Positions 8,547 through 14,855 of a stretch of 14,996 bases of DNA are shown here, one piece after another. Below the pieces are notes generated by a model. It searched no databases and had not been told where the DNA came from. It worked only from the letters and a program-made list of their open reading frames with translations. Source of the stretch: JAJTFW01 sp964534995 (GTDB lineage: Bacteria; Bacteroidota; Bacteroidia; AKYH767-A; OLB10). Position numbers and translations under genes: made by a program. The stretch lies in contig CAZHSC010000079.1 in assembly GCA_964534995.1 (NCBI GenBank), positions 1-14,996 of the forward strand, in the 5' to 3' direction. How positions within the stretch are numbered: position 1 is the stretch's first letter; every line of letters begins with the position of its first letter.

Positions 8547-9032
8547 TCAGTAAAAGACATTAATCTTAGACTTATCGAGGGAAATACGTACTTCGGAAGG
8601 AATAATAGGATTTACGCCATCAAACAGTCTGACGTATAACTCAACCCAGGCATTGGTAGCTTTGGAAACATAGGTGTTGCCATTTTTTATTAAAACAAGA
8701 TCAATTGACCTCGGGTAATTCTCTTCATCAATTTGCTTGAAATTGCTGTAATCGTTAAAATAAACAGGCTTGAGGCTGTCGGCGGGAAATTTTTTAATCA
8801 AGGCTGAAAGTTGCCTGATTTCATTTTCTGATAATTTGCGCTGCAGGTAATTGACGTTGGAGCGGCCATAATCCGATTTACCGGTAATGATCAGGCTGTC
8901 CGGCGTAAAACGATAGGCCTGTTCCATGTTCATGCGGGCCATATTATCCCTGATTTCTATCTGCCATTCCTGCGCAATGGAGGAATGAAAACATAACAGT
9001 CCCGCAAAAAATGTGATCAGTATTTTTTTCAT
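8547..9032 (-). CDS. Small exported protein of unknown function
   Basis: I do not recognise this family. With the ATG at 9030-9032 the protein has 161 residues. It starts with a clear signal peptide (MKKILITFFAGLLCFHSSIA, then QEW), giving Gln as the likely first mature residue, common in Bacteroidota. The mature part (about 140 residues) has alternating short strands, for example FTPDSLIITG and SIDLVLIKNGNTYVS, and no cysteine, so a small beta-rich periplasmic or outer-surface protein is likely. An upstream in-frame ATG at 9071 would add 13 residues before the signal peptide and overlap ftsY by 38 bases, so I rejected it. The chosen start is 1 base after the ftsY stop, and the stop is 2 bases before the rimO GTG. 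The coupling implies co-expression but not a shared function. Confidence 0.75.
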   Translation of the reverse strand: MKKILITFFAGLLCFHSSIAQEWQIEIRDNMARMNMEQAYRFTPDSLIITGKSDYGRSNVNYLQRKLSENEIRQLSALIKKFPADSLKPVYFNDYSNFKQIDEENYPRSIDLVLIKNGNTYVSKATNAWVELYVRLFDGVNPIIPSEVRISLDKSKINVFY

Positions 9033-9033
9033 A

Positions 9034-9996
9034 TCAGTTTTGAGAATTAAACAACGAATTAACGAATTCATTTCTGTCGAAAATCTGAAGATCTTCCATT
9101 TTCTCCCCCACTCCTATGTATTTTACCGGCACTTTAAACTGATCAGAAACGCCGATAACCACGCCCCCTTTGGCGGTACCATCCAGCTTGGTAAGTGCCA
9201 GCGCATTTACTTCGGTGGCGGCAATAAACTGCCTGGCCTGTTCAAAGGCGTTCTGTCCGGTAGATGCATCCAGCACCAGTAAAATTTCGTGGGGCGCATC
9301 CGGCAACACTTTTTCCATTACCCTCTTGATTTTTGACAATTCATTCATGAGGTTGATTTTATTGTGCAGGCGACCCGCCGTGTCAATGATACAAACATCC
9401 GCATCCTGAGCCTTAGCAGAAGCTACCGCATCGTAGGCAACGGAAGCAGGGTCAGCGCCCATGCCCTGGCTCACAATCGGCACATCCACTCTTTTTGCCC
9501 AGATCGTCAATTGATCAACGGCCGCGGCACGAAAGGTGTCGGCGGCGCCAAGAATTACTTTTTTCCCTTCCTTCTTAAACTGATGAGCCAGTTTACCTAT
9601 GGTGGTGGTTTTACCAACCCCGTTTACACCCACCACCATGATTACATAAGGTTTGGAAGGCAGAATATCAGATTGCCCTGTATCAGTCCTGTCTTTGAAA
9701 TTCTCAGCCATCAACGAAGCAATTTCCTCTTTCAGGATCCTGTTGAGTTCGCCGGTTCCGGTGTACTTATCGCGGGCTACCCGTTCCTGAACCCTCTTTA
9801 CAATTTTCAAAGTGGTTTCAACGCCCACATCACTGGTGACCAACACTTCCTCTAAATTGTCCAGCACATCATCATCGATGGTGGATTTACCAATGAGGGT
9901 TTTCGTGAGCTTTGAAAAAAAACTTTCACGGGTTTTCTCAAGGCCCTTATCGAGCGACTCTTTTTTCTCTTTATTGAAGAAACCGAATAATCCCAT
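9034..9996 (-). CDS. ftsY: Signal recognition particle receptor FtsY
   Basis: This 320-residue SRP-family GTPase docks SRP-ribosome complexes at the inner membrane for co-translational insertion. It has a short N-terminal amphipathic stretch (MGLFGFFNKEKKES), then the helical N domain (about 20-100) and the GTPase G domain. The G elements are GVNGVGKTT (123-131), DTFRAA (153-158), DTAGR (205-209) and TKLD (269-272), with the closing GVGE (295-298). The long acidic A domain of Escherichia coli FtsY is absent, as in most Bacteroidota. The ATG (9994-9996) is preceded by an AT-rich leader without an evident Shine-Dalgarno. A strong terminator hairpin (10012-10048) stands right before the gene, so its transcription may depend on read-through from rpmG-DUF4295. 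The next gene starts 1 base after its stop. Confidence 0.97.
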   Translation of the reverse strand: MGLFGFFNKEKKESLDKGLEKTRESFFSKLTKTLIGKSTIDDDVLDNLEEVLVTSDVGVETTLKIVKRVQERVARDKYTGTGELNRILKEEIASLMAENFKDRTDTGQSDILPSKPYVIMVVGVNGVGKTTTIGKLAHQFKKEGKKVILGAADTFRAAAVDQLTIWAKRVDVPIVSQGMGADPASVAYDAVASAKAQDADVCIIDTAGRLHNKINLMNELSKIKRVMEKVLPDAPHEILLVLDASTGQNAFEQARQFIAATEVNALALTKLDGTAKGGVVIGVSDQFKVPVKYIGVGEKMEDLQIFDRNEFVNSLFNSQN

Positions 9997-10011
9997 TTTT
10001 ATGCTTTGGTA

Positions 10012-10048
10012 CTAATAAAAACAGCTTCTTTCCAATGAAAGAAGCTGT
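10012..10048 (-). terminator. Intrinsic terminator between the DUF4295 gene and ftsY
   Basis: A perfect 11-bp stem (10021-10031 with 10038-10048) and a 6-base loop is followed on the minus strand by TTTTATTAGT. No T tract follows on the plus strand, so it is directional. It lies 25 bases after the DUF4295 stop and 24 bases before the ftsY ATG. It could end the rpmG-DUF4295 message or attenuate ftsY. Confidence 0.75.
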
Positions 10049-10072
10049 CTGTTCTGGTTGATTGTCAGAAGA

Positions 10073-10228
10073 TTATTTTTCTTTAAGAAAATCCTTAATG
10101 TGATCGTTATGTACCACTTCCTCTTTAAAGGAATACGCTCCGGTAACAGGTGACTTGACCATTTTGATCACTTTAGAGAATTCTTTGCCTTTTCCGGTTT
10201 TAAGGGTAGCAACTACTTTCTTTGCCAT
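10073..10228 (-). CDS. DUF4295 family small basic protein, ribosome-associated
   Basis: This is a 51-residue Lys-rich protein (MAKKVVATLKTGKGKEFSKV, then an IKMVKSPVTGAYSFKEEVVH core and DHIKDFLKEK at the end). It matches the DUF4295 family, which is found in Bacteroidota and is usually encoded between rpmG and ftsY, as here. The basic, compact sequence and the position 28 bases after bL33 point to a ribosomal role. I recall this family being reported as a Bacteroidota-specific large-subunit protein (named bL38), but I am not certain of that assignment. The ATG is at 10226-10228 and the stop at 10073-10075. The gene is too short for many gene finders and is easily missed. Confidence 0.9.
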   Translation of the reverse strand: MAKKVVATLKTGKGKEFSKVIKMVKSPVTGAYSFKEEVVHNDHIKDFLKEK

Positions 10229-10256
10229 GGTTAATTATGTTTAAAGCTGTATTCTA

Positions 10257-10439
10257 TTATTTTATTTCCTTGTGTACGGTGACCTTTTTCAGGATCGGGT
10301 TGTATTTTTTCAACTCGAGGCGCTCCGTTGTATTTTTTTTGTTCTTGGTGGTGATGTAACGACTGGTACCGGGCATGCCAGAGTTTTTATGCTCTGTGCA
10401 TTCCATAATCACCTGTACACGATTACCTTTCTTAGCCAT
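10257..10439 (-). CDS. rpmG: Large ribosomal subunit protein bL33
   Basis: This 60-residue basic protein is bL33, a component of the 50S subunit near the E site. The family pattern is clear: GNRVQVIMECTEHKNSG, then SRYITTKNKKNTTERLELKKYNPILKKVTVHKE at the C-terminus. Only one Cys (residue 14) is present, so it is the zinc-free (C-minus) form. It is the first gene after its own promoter (10476-10506), with the DUF4295 gene 28 bases downstream. In many Bacteroidota rpmB lies directly upstream; here an M24 peptidase gene separates the two. Confidence 0.97.
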   Translation of the reverse strand: MAKKGNRVQVIMECTEHKNSGMPGTSRYITTKNKKNTTERLELKKYNPILKKVTVHKEIK

Positions 10440-10475
10440 AATTACAATGATTTAATTACCCGTATTTTGGGTCGG

Positions 10476-10506
10476 CAAAGATATTACAAATCAGAGGAAA
10501 AGACAA
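10476..10506 (-). promoter_or_regulatory. Bacteroidota-type promoter for rpmG-DUF4295
   Basis: On the minus strand a TTG (10504-10506) is separated by 20 bases from TATCTTTG (10476-10483). This fits the -33 / -7 consensus (TTTG, about 19-21 bases, TAnnTTTG) exactly in the -7 box. Transcription should start near 10472, giving a leader of about 33 bases. The rpmB promoter has the same -7 box and the same downstream CC--CCC pattern. Confidence 0.7.
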
Positions 10507-10620
10507 GGCATTTCCACTATTAAATTTACTTTATTGATTATCAACGCACTATTACCTAATTTTCCAATTAATTACGAGACAGATTCCGGGGACAAAGCCA
10601 TATAATTCCGGGAAGGAAAA

Positions 10621-11991
10621 TCAGAAATCTTCCGACATCAGTTTTTCAAGTTCAGGAATCGTACGGGGCAATGCGGCCGTCATCACAACCGGATCTTTTT
10701 CCGTAACAAGCACATCGTCTTCAATCCTGATGCCGATGCCCCACCATTTCGGGTCGCAGGGAGAGCCATCGGCGATATAAATTCCAGGTTCAACCGTCAT
10801 GACCACGCCCGCCTGCAAAGCTCCATAGGTACCTGCATCATGCACATCAAGTCCGAGGTAGTGCGAGGTGCCATGCATGAAGTAGTAATTGGCTTCGGAT
10901 GATGATTTTATTATACCGAGATCGAGCAGGCCACGGGTCACCACTTCATAGGCGGCATGATGGGCATCGCGGAATGCATTTCCGGCACGGCATTGGGCGA
11001 TTCCCGAATCCTGAGCTGCCAGCACAATCGAATAAATGGACTTTTCCTCTTCTGAAAATTTCCCATCCACTGGTAGGGTACGCGTGATATCGGCAGTATA
11101 TCCATGATATTCTGCTCCCATATCCACCAGCAGTAATTCACCGGGCTTCAGCTTTTTTCTGTTAAAAGTATAATGCAACACACAGGCATTGCTTCCTCCT
11201 CCGCAAATGGAAGGATAGCCCATATATTCAGCGCCCCCCTTTTTAGCATGGAACTCAACAATTGCCTGCGCTTGATATTCAGTCATCCCCGGCGACAATT
11301 GCCGGATCATATCCCTGAAGCCATCGATGGTTATATCCATGGCCTTCTGAAGTAAAACAATCTCTTCCTTTTCTTTCTTCTCCCGCAGGCGGGCCATGAA
11401 TTTATGAAGACCGGTTTCATTGACTTCCACCTTTGCAGCGGCGAGTGCCGTTTTCAGAAAGTCAACGAGATCAGATAAGTCCGCTTTATCCTGAAAAGAA
11501 CGGTTGGGCTGATCGGGATAGGCTATAAATACTTCGTTCAGAGTTGACCAGTTGATGCCGAATTCTTTCAGTTCAACCCCTTTATATACTGCAACAAATC
11601 CCAGTATGGATTTGGCACCTTCCACTCCCATGCGTTTTCCGGTCCAAATTTCTTCCCTGGGATTACGGTCCTGTACAAAAAGCAATTCATGGCTACGAAT
11701 CCCATCGAAAACGCGATCTTCTTTAAACAATATCAAGACCGAATTGGCCTCGGTACAGCCGCTGAGATAATAGAAATCCGGATGTTGGCTGTATTGAAAA
11801 TCGACATCATTGTTCCTGTTACGGACAGGGTTGGCAAAAAAGACCGCGGCCGACTTTTCAGGCATCAATTGTCGAAGCGCTTCCCTGCGCTGCCGGTGAA
11901 ACTCCGCGGACAGCCTGTCGGTATCATCCCATTGTGAAAAAGCGGAGATACTCAACAATAAGAAAAAGAAAACCGGTAAACTGTACTTCAT
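10621..11991 (-). CDS. Exported M24B metallopeptidase, Xaa-Pro aminopeptidase type
   Basis: This 456-residue protein is related to Xaa-Pro aminopeptidase (PepP), which removes N-terminal residues preceding proline. A signal peptide (MKYSLPVFFFLLLSISAFS, then QW) directs it to the periplasm or beyond. An N-terminal creatinase-like domain (about 30-175) carries the DFYYLSGCTE motif. The pita-bread catalytic domain has the five dimetal ligands in order: D290 (LVDMG), D301 (TADITR), H377 (HGTSHYLGLDVHD), E401 (TVEPG) and E424 (RIEDD). Length matches PepP-like enzymes. The gene sits between rpmB and rpmG, splitting a pair that is often adjacent. A 16-bp inverted repeat surrounds its start codon, and a six-codon ORF overlaps the ATG; both may bear on its control. 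Confidence 0.93.
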   Translation of the reverse strand: MKYSLPVFFFLLLSISAFSQWDDTDRLSAEFHRQRREALRQLMPEKSAAVFFANPVRNRNNDVDFQYSQHPDFYYLSGCTEANSVLILFKEDRVFDGIRSHELLFVQDRNPREEIWTGKRMGVEGAKSILGFVAVYKGVELKEFGINWSTLNEVFIAYPDQPNRSFQDKADLSDLVDFLKTALAAAKVEVNETGLHKFMARLREKKEKEEIVLLQKAMDITIDGFRDMIRQLSPGMTEYQAQAIVEFHAKKGGAEYMGYPSICGGGSNACVLHYTFNRKKLKPGELLLVDMGAEYHGYTADITRTLPVDGKFSEEEKSIYSIVLAAQDSGIAQCRAGNAFRDAHHAAYEVVTRGLLDLGIIKSSSEANYYFMHGTSHYLGLDVHDAGTYGALQAGVVMTVEPGIYIADGSPCDPKWWGIGIRIEDDVLVTEKDPVVMTAALPRTIPELEKLMSEDF

Positions 11992-12024
11992 AGTTCAAAT
12001 TTAACCATGTACAGTTTACCGGTT
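11971..12024 (-). repeat. Perfect 16-bp inverted repeat around the M24 peptidase start codon
   Basis: The arms AACCGGTAAACTGTAC (11971-11986) and GTACAGTTTACCGGTT (12009-12024) are exact reverse complements, with 22 bases between them. In minus-strand RNA the 3' arm encodes residues 2-7 of the peptidase, and the ATG (11989-11991) lies at the end of the loop. The hairpin is followed by a T-rich run (TTCTTTTTCTTATT) that encodes the signal-peptide core. It could act as an RNA hairpin masking the early codons, a start-site attenuator or terminator for rpmB read-through, or a DNA operator. Confidence 0.85.
11988..12008 (-). CDS. Possible micro-ORF (MVKFEL) overlapping the M24 peptidase start
   Basis: An ATG at 12006-12008 opens a six-codon ORF that ends with TGA at 11988-11990, overlapping the peptidase ATG (11989-11991) as ATGA. 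The whole micro-ORF lies in the loop of the 16-bp hairpin plus one flanking base region. It could couple translation to the peptidase gene on transcripts reading through from rpmB. Chance occurrence is quite possible for so short an ORF. Confidence 0.25.
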   Translation of the reverse strand: MVKFEL

Positions 12025-12028
12025 GCAA
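11996..12028 (-). promoter_or_regulatory. Weak candidate promoter for the M24 peptidase gene
   Basis: TAAATTTG (11996-12003) fits the -7 consensus on the minus strand, with a TTG (12026-12028) 22 bases upstream, slightly longer than usual. Transcription would start at or next to the ATG, giving a leaderless mRNA. The 16-bp inverted repeat is centred on this -7 box, so a repressor bound there would block it. Confidence 0.3.
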
Positions 12029-12045
12029 TTCCGGTGTAAAATATA

Positions 12046-12279
12046 TTAAAGGCTGCCTTTGATGATGGCGCGGGTTACAGCTTCGGTAACACCAATTTTA
12101 TCAATGGTGCGAAGTGCAGAAGTACTCACCTTTAAAGTAATCCATTCCCCTGTTTCGGGCATAAAAAACTTTTTAGTTTGCAGATTCGGGTGAAACTTTC
12201 GACGGGTTTTACGGTTCGAGTGGCTTACGTTATTACCGGAAATGGATCCTTTTCCGGTCAGGTCACAAATTTTAGACAT
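12046..12279 (-). CDS. rpmB: Large ribosomal subunit protein bL28
   Basis: This 77-residue basic protein is bL28 of the 50S subunit. The family start MSKICDLTGKGSISGNNVSH and the following NRKTRRKFHPNLQTKKFF are diagnostic, and the C-terminal half has the usual KVSTSALRTIDKIG segment. Length is normal. Its ATG (12277-12279) lies 20 bases after a strong promoter box (12300-12307), whose -33 part falls in the last codons of cinA. The M24 peptidase starts 54 bases downstream; there is no separate terminator other than the hairpin at the peptidase start. Confidence 0.97.
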   Translation of the reverse strand: MSKICDLTGKGSISGNNVSHSNRKTRRKFHPNLQTKKFFMPETGEWITLKVSTSALRTIDKIGVTEAVTRAIIKGSL

Positions 12280-12299
12280 ACAGCTTATTATTGGGATGG

Positions 12300-12329
12300 C
12301 AAAGATACATAAAAAACAAATTATTGCAA
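12300..12329 (-). promoter_or_regulatory. Bacteroidota-type promoter for rpmB
   Basis: On the minus strand a TTG (12327-12329) inside the last codons of cinA is followed after 19 bases by TATCTTTG (12300-12307). The -7 box is identical to that of rpmG. The expected start is near 12296, leaving a leader of about 17 bases before the ATG. Confidence 0.7.
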
Positions 12330-13568
12330 GTCTTGTTGGAGCAGCGCTTTTCTTAACATATTTAATGCGGTCTCCGAAGCTACCTGAATGGTTCTCAACC
12401 TATTATCACCCAGTAATACTTTTTTAGCAAAAGATTTACCGGGAATGCTGATTCCAATCCAGACCGTTCCGACAGGTTTATCGGCGGTACCACCATCGGG
12501 TCCGGCAATACCTGAAGTGGAAACTGCGCAATCGCTGCCAAATTTTTTTCTGACGTTTTCTACCATTTCCAGCACCACTTCTTCGCTCACGGCACCCTTT
12601 TGATTGATCAGGTCGGCGGAAATGCCGAGCAGGTCTGTTTTACTTTGATAAGAGTAGGTAACGGTAGAGCCCAGATACCATGCCGAAGAACCCGGCACAG
12701 AGGTAATGAGGTGAGCCACATTACCGCCGGTGCAGCTTTCGGCAGTGGCAAGGGTCAGGCCTCTTTCGACCAGCAACTTTCCCAGTACTCCTTCAATCGT
12801 ATCCTCATCATATCCGAACATATACTCCTTAACACGTTCCGATAATTCCATTACCAGCTTCTCCATCTCCTGCTTAACCTTTAGTTCTTCTCCGCTTGCG
12901 CTCAGTCGCAACCTCACCATTCCGGCAGCAGGCAGATAGGCGAGTTTGATGTGAGGTGGCAATGCGTCCTCAAAATCTGCTATCAGTTCAGAAAGAAAAC
13001 TTTCTCCTATACCTTGTGTAAGAATGGTTTTATGCAGAATGAAGGGAAGCTGATATTTCGACTTGAGGCGGGGCAATACTTCCTGCTCCATTAAATACTT
13101 CATTTCATAGGGAACCCCCGGCATAGAAACATACACGATTCCCCCTTCCTCGAACCACATCCCCGGGGCGGTACCCACTTTATTGCTGAGCAATGTGCAA
13201 TTGGAAGGCAATTCCGCCTGGCGCCGGTTGAGGGCGGTAACTTCACGTCCCCTGATTTTAAAGAGCCGTTCCACATCCTGATAAGCCTCTTCATTGAACT
13301 TTAGGGACACATTAAAATATTCACAAAGGCAATCTTTGGTCAGGTCATCTTTGGTAGGCCCGAGGCCGCCCGTAATCAATACCACCTGTGCACGGCAGGA
13401 AGCCTCCCTGAGCGCGGTGATAATATGTGCACGATTGTCGGACACCGAAGTGATCTGATGAATTTTAATTCCGATCATATTGAGTTGCTTCCCGATCCAC
13501 GCCGAGTTGGTATCGACAATCTGTCCAATCAACAATTCATCTCCAATGGTAATTACTTCCGCCAGCAT
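12321..13568 (-). CDS. cinA: CinA family protein (competence/damage-inducible, NMN amidohydrolase type)
   Basis: This 415-residue protein has two domains. The N-terminal MoaB/MogA-like (COG1058) domain spans about 1-170, with EVITIGDELLIGQIVDTNS near the start and TGGLGPTKDD at 67-75. The C-terminal CinA domain (about 255-415) has ATAESCTGG (274-282) with the presumed catalytic serine S278, and STSGIAGPDGGT (350-361). The C-terminal domain deamidates nicotinamide mononucleotide for NAD recycling in characterised members, and the N-terminal domain can hydrolyse ADP-ribose; both are inferred here. An upstream in-frame start at 13667 would add 33 residues without family character, so I chose the ATG at 13566-13568, which gives the standard length and N-terminus. 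It is upstream of rpmB, the usual Bacteroidota order. Confidence 0.94.
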   Translation of the reverse strand: MLAEVITIGDELLIGQIVDTNSAWIGKQLNMIGIKIHQITSVSDNRAHIITALREASCRAQVVLITGGLGPTKDDLTKDCLCEYFNVSLKFNEEAYQDVERLFKIRGREVTALNRRQAELPSNCTLLSNKVGTAPGMWFEEGGIVYVSMPGVPYEMKYLMEQEVLPRLKSKYQLPFILHKTILTQGIGESFLSELIADFEDALPPHIKLAYLPAAGMVRLRLSASGEELKVKQEMEKLVMELSERVKEYMFGYDEDTIEGVLGKLLVERGLTLATAESCTGGNVAHLITSVPGSSAWYLGSTVTYSYQSKTDLLGISADLINQKGAVSEEVVLEMVENVRKKFGSDCAVSTSGIAGPDGGTADKPVGTVWIGISIPGKSFAKKVLLGDNRLRTIQVASETALNMLRKALLQQDLQ

Positions 13569-13827
13569 ACTAATTTTATAAGCAAGGTTGAACCGCGAAT
13601 TAACATGCGGTCTTCCGCACAGGCTTTCGCGTTGCCCTTTCAGATTACAGGACACAATAATAATCAAATCACATCAGATGCTGCATTCCTGAAATTCATT
13701 ATTGCGTTTACAGACAATTTCACTGCTCCCCCTTCACTAACAAAACTCTTTATGAAGAAATAGTGATTAATCCTTATCGCAATTTTTTTCGATTAGAAGT
13801 ATATTTGGCAATATATTTGAACCGGCC
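13569..13827. other. Divergent intergenic region between cinA and the DUF4197 gene
   Basis: These 259 bases separate two divergently transcribed genes and should carry both promoters. On the plus strand two TAnnTTTG boxes are visible near the right end. For cinA I see no clear consensus box. No RNA gene or further coding frame is evident. Confidence 0.5.
13800..13819 (+). promoter_or_regulatory. Tandem -7-like boxes upstream of the DUF4197 gene
   Basis: TATATTTG occurs twice, at 13800-13807 and 13812-13819, 12 bases apart. Each matches TAnnTTTG of Bacteroidota promoters. A good TTG at the -33 position is missing for both; only a TTTCG near 13787-13791 stands 20 bases before the second box. 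They would place starts near 13811 and 13823, suiting the ATGs at 13828 and 13846 respectively. Confidence 0.4.
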
Positions 13828-14559
13828 ATGAAAAATCCATCTTTTATGAAAAAGCTGCTGCTGATTGTCTTTATCCTTACCGGTAATTTTTCATTCGCAC
13901 AGGTAGATATCAATAATATTCTGAATACGGTAAACAACACCCTTGGCAGCGGTTTATCAAATGCCGACATAACAAAAGGCCTCAAGGAGGCTTTAACGGT
14001 TGGATCAAAAAATGCCGGTGCCAAAGCTTCTAAAATTGACGGCTTTTATAAAAACAACCTGATTAAAATTCCATTTCCCGGCGATGCACGCGATATGAGG
14101 AGCACGCTTTTAAAACTGGGCATGAAAAAACAAGTGGAAGAATTTGAAAAACAACTGAACCGTGCCGCCGAAGATGCCGCTAAAAAGGCAGCGCCCATTT
14201 TTCTCTCTGCCATCACTTCCATGACAATCAATGACGGATTAAGCATTTTAAAAGGCAAGGACGATGAAGCTACGCAATATCTGCGCAAAACAACTTCCGC
14301 GCAGCTCAGCAGGGAATTCAAACCTGTTATTTCTACCTCACTGAAAAAGGTGCAAATCACAAAATACTGGAATCCCCTTTTCAGCACCTACAACAAAGTA
14401 CCCTTTGTAAAAAAAGTGAATCCCAATCTGGATGAATTTGTTACTCAACGGGCCATCGAAGGTTTGTTTAAACTGGTTGCAATTGAAGAAACAAAGATTC
14501 GAAAAGATCCTGCAGCACGCGTCAGTGAAATTTTGAAAAAAGTTTTTGGCGGGAAGTGA
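13828..14559 (+). CDS. Exported DUF4197 family protein
   Basis: This 243-residue protein belongs to DUF4197. Family hallmarks are SNADITKGLKEALTVGSKNA (49-68), DGFYKNNLIKIPFPG (about 72-86), the LNRAAEDAAKKAAPIF helix (about 110-125) and DDEATQYLRKTTSAQL (about 145-160). A signal peptide at the N-terminus (MKKLLLIVFILTGNFSFAQ, from the second Met) sends it to the periplasm. Two in-frame ATGs are possible: 13828 (used here) and 13846, the latter giving the more typical MKKLLL signal peptide. The mature protein is mainly helical and rich in Lys. The family's function is unknown. It is the only certain plus-strand gene, divergent from cinA, and is followed by non-coding repeats, so it is probably monocistronic. 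Confidence 0.88.
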   Translation: MKNPSFMKKLLLIVFILTGNFSFAQVDINNILNTVNNTLGSGLSNADITKGLKEALTVGSKNAGAKASKIDGFYKNNLIKIPFPGDARDMRSTLLKLGMKKQVEEFEKQLNRAAEDAAKKAAPIFLSAITSMTINDGLSILKGKDDEATQYLRKTTSAQLSREFKPVISTSLKKVQITKYWNPLFSTYNKVPFVKKVNPNLDEFVTQRAIEGLFKLVAIEETKIRKDPAARVSEILKKVFGGK

Positions 14560-14678
14560 GTTTCTTCATGATACCGGCTACCGGGGCTACTGTCTAACAA
14601 CTTAAGGGTTCTGGCTTCCTGTAAATCGTTGTCAACTTTTTCTGCGTCTCTCATTAATACTCCGCGAGAAAAAACCAT

Positions 14679-14728
14679 CCACCCGGGATCTTCACTTCGT
14701 TTCGATCCGCGCCCTCCGCGCCTCCGCG
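14679..14728. repeat. Direct repeat copy 1 of a dispersed intergenic element
   Basis: This copy begins CCACCCGGGATCTTCACTTC. Its first 23 bases are identical to those starting at 14856, and the following 27 bases match with a few substitutions and one gap (CGATC, GCGC and GCGCCT blocks shared). The two copies are in the same orientation, 177 bases apart. Confidence 0.8.
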
Positions 14729-14736
14729 CCTCCGCG
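14713..14736. repeat. Three tandem copies of CCTCCGCG
   Basis: The 8-base unit CCTCCGCG occurs three times without interruption (14713-14720, 14721-14728, 14729-14736), ending in CTCCGCGAGAAA. The same CTCCGCGAGAAA is found at 14660-14671, so the tandem block lies within a larger family of short related repeats. Confidence 0.85.
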
Positions 14737-14855
14737 AGAAACTTTATGTGTTAATTTGAAGGTGTGCTGATTTGAAAATGAGGTAATGGGAAATGAATAA
14801 TAATGCAGGAATACTTTGTAGCCTCTATACCTCCCGGGCGGGTCAGCTTCGCTTT

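Noticed and set aside
11971..12024. Invertible promoter (phase-variable switch) flanked by the 16-bp inverted repeat
   Set aside because: The segment between the arms is only 22 bases and would leave the -33 region outside, and no site-specific recombinase gene is nearby. Bacteroidota invertible promoters are usually much longer.
12031..12041. Third copy of the inverted-repeat arm (CCGGTGTAAAA)
   Set aside because: Only a partial match to CCGGTAAAC with an inserted pair of bases; too short to call a repeat.
13569..13667. 33-residue N-terminal extension of CinA
   Set aside because: The family start is MLAEVITIGDELL at 13568; the extension has no family character and would make the protein unusually long.
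13767..14024. Minus-strand ORF of 85 codons opposite the DUF4197 gene
   Set aside because: It is antisense to a clear DUF4197 coding sequence with a signal peptide and has no protein-like character.
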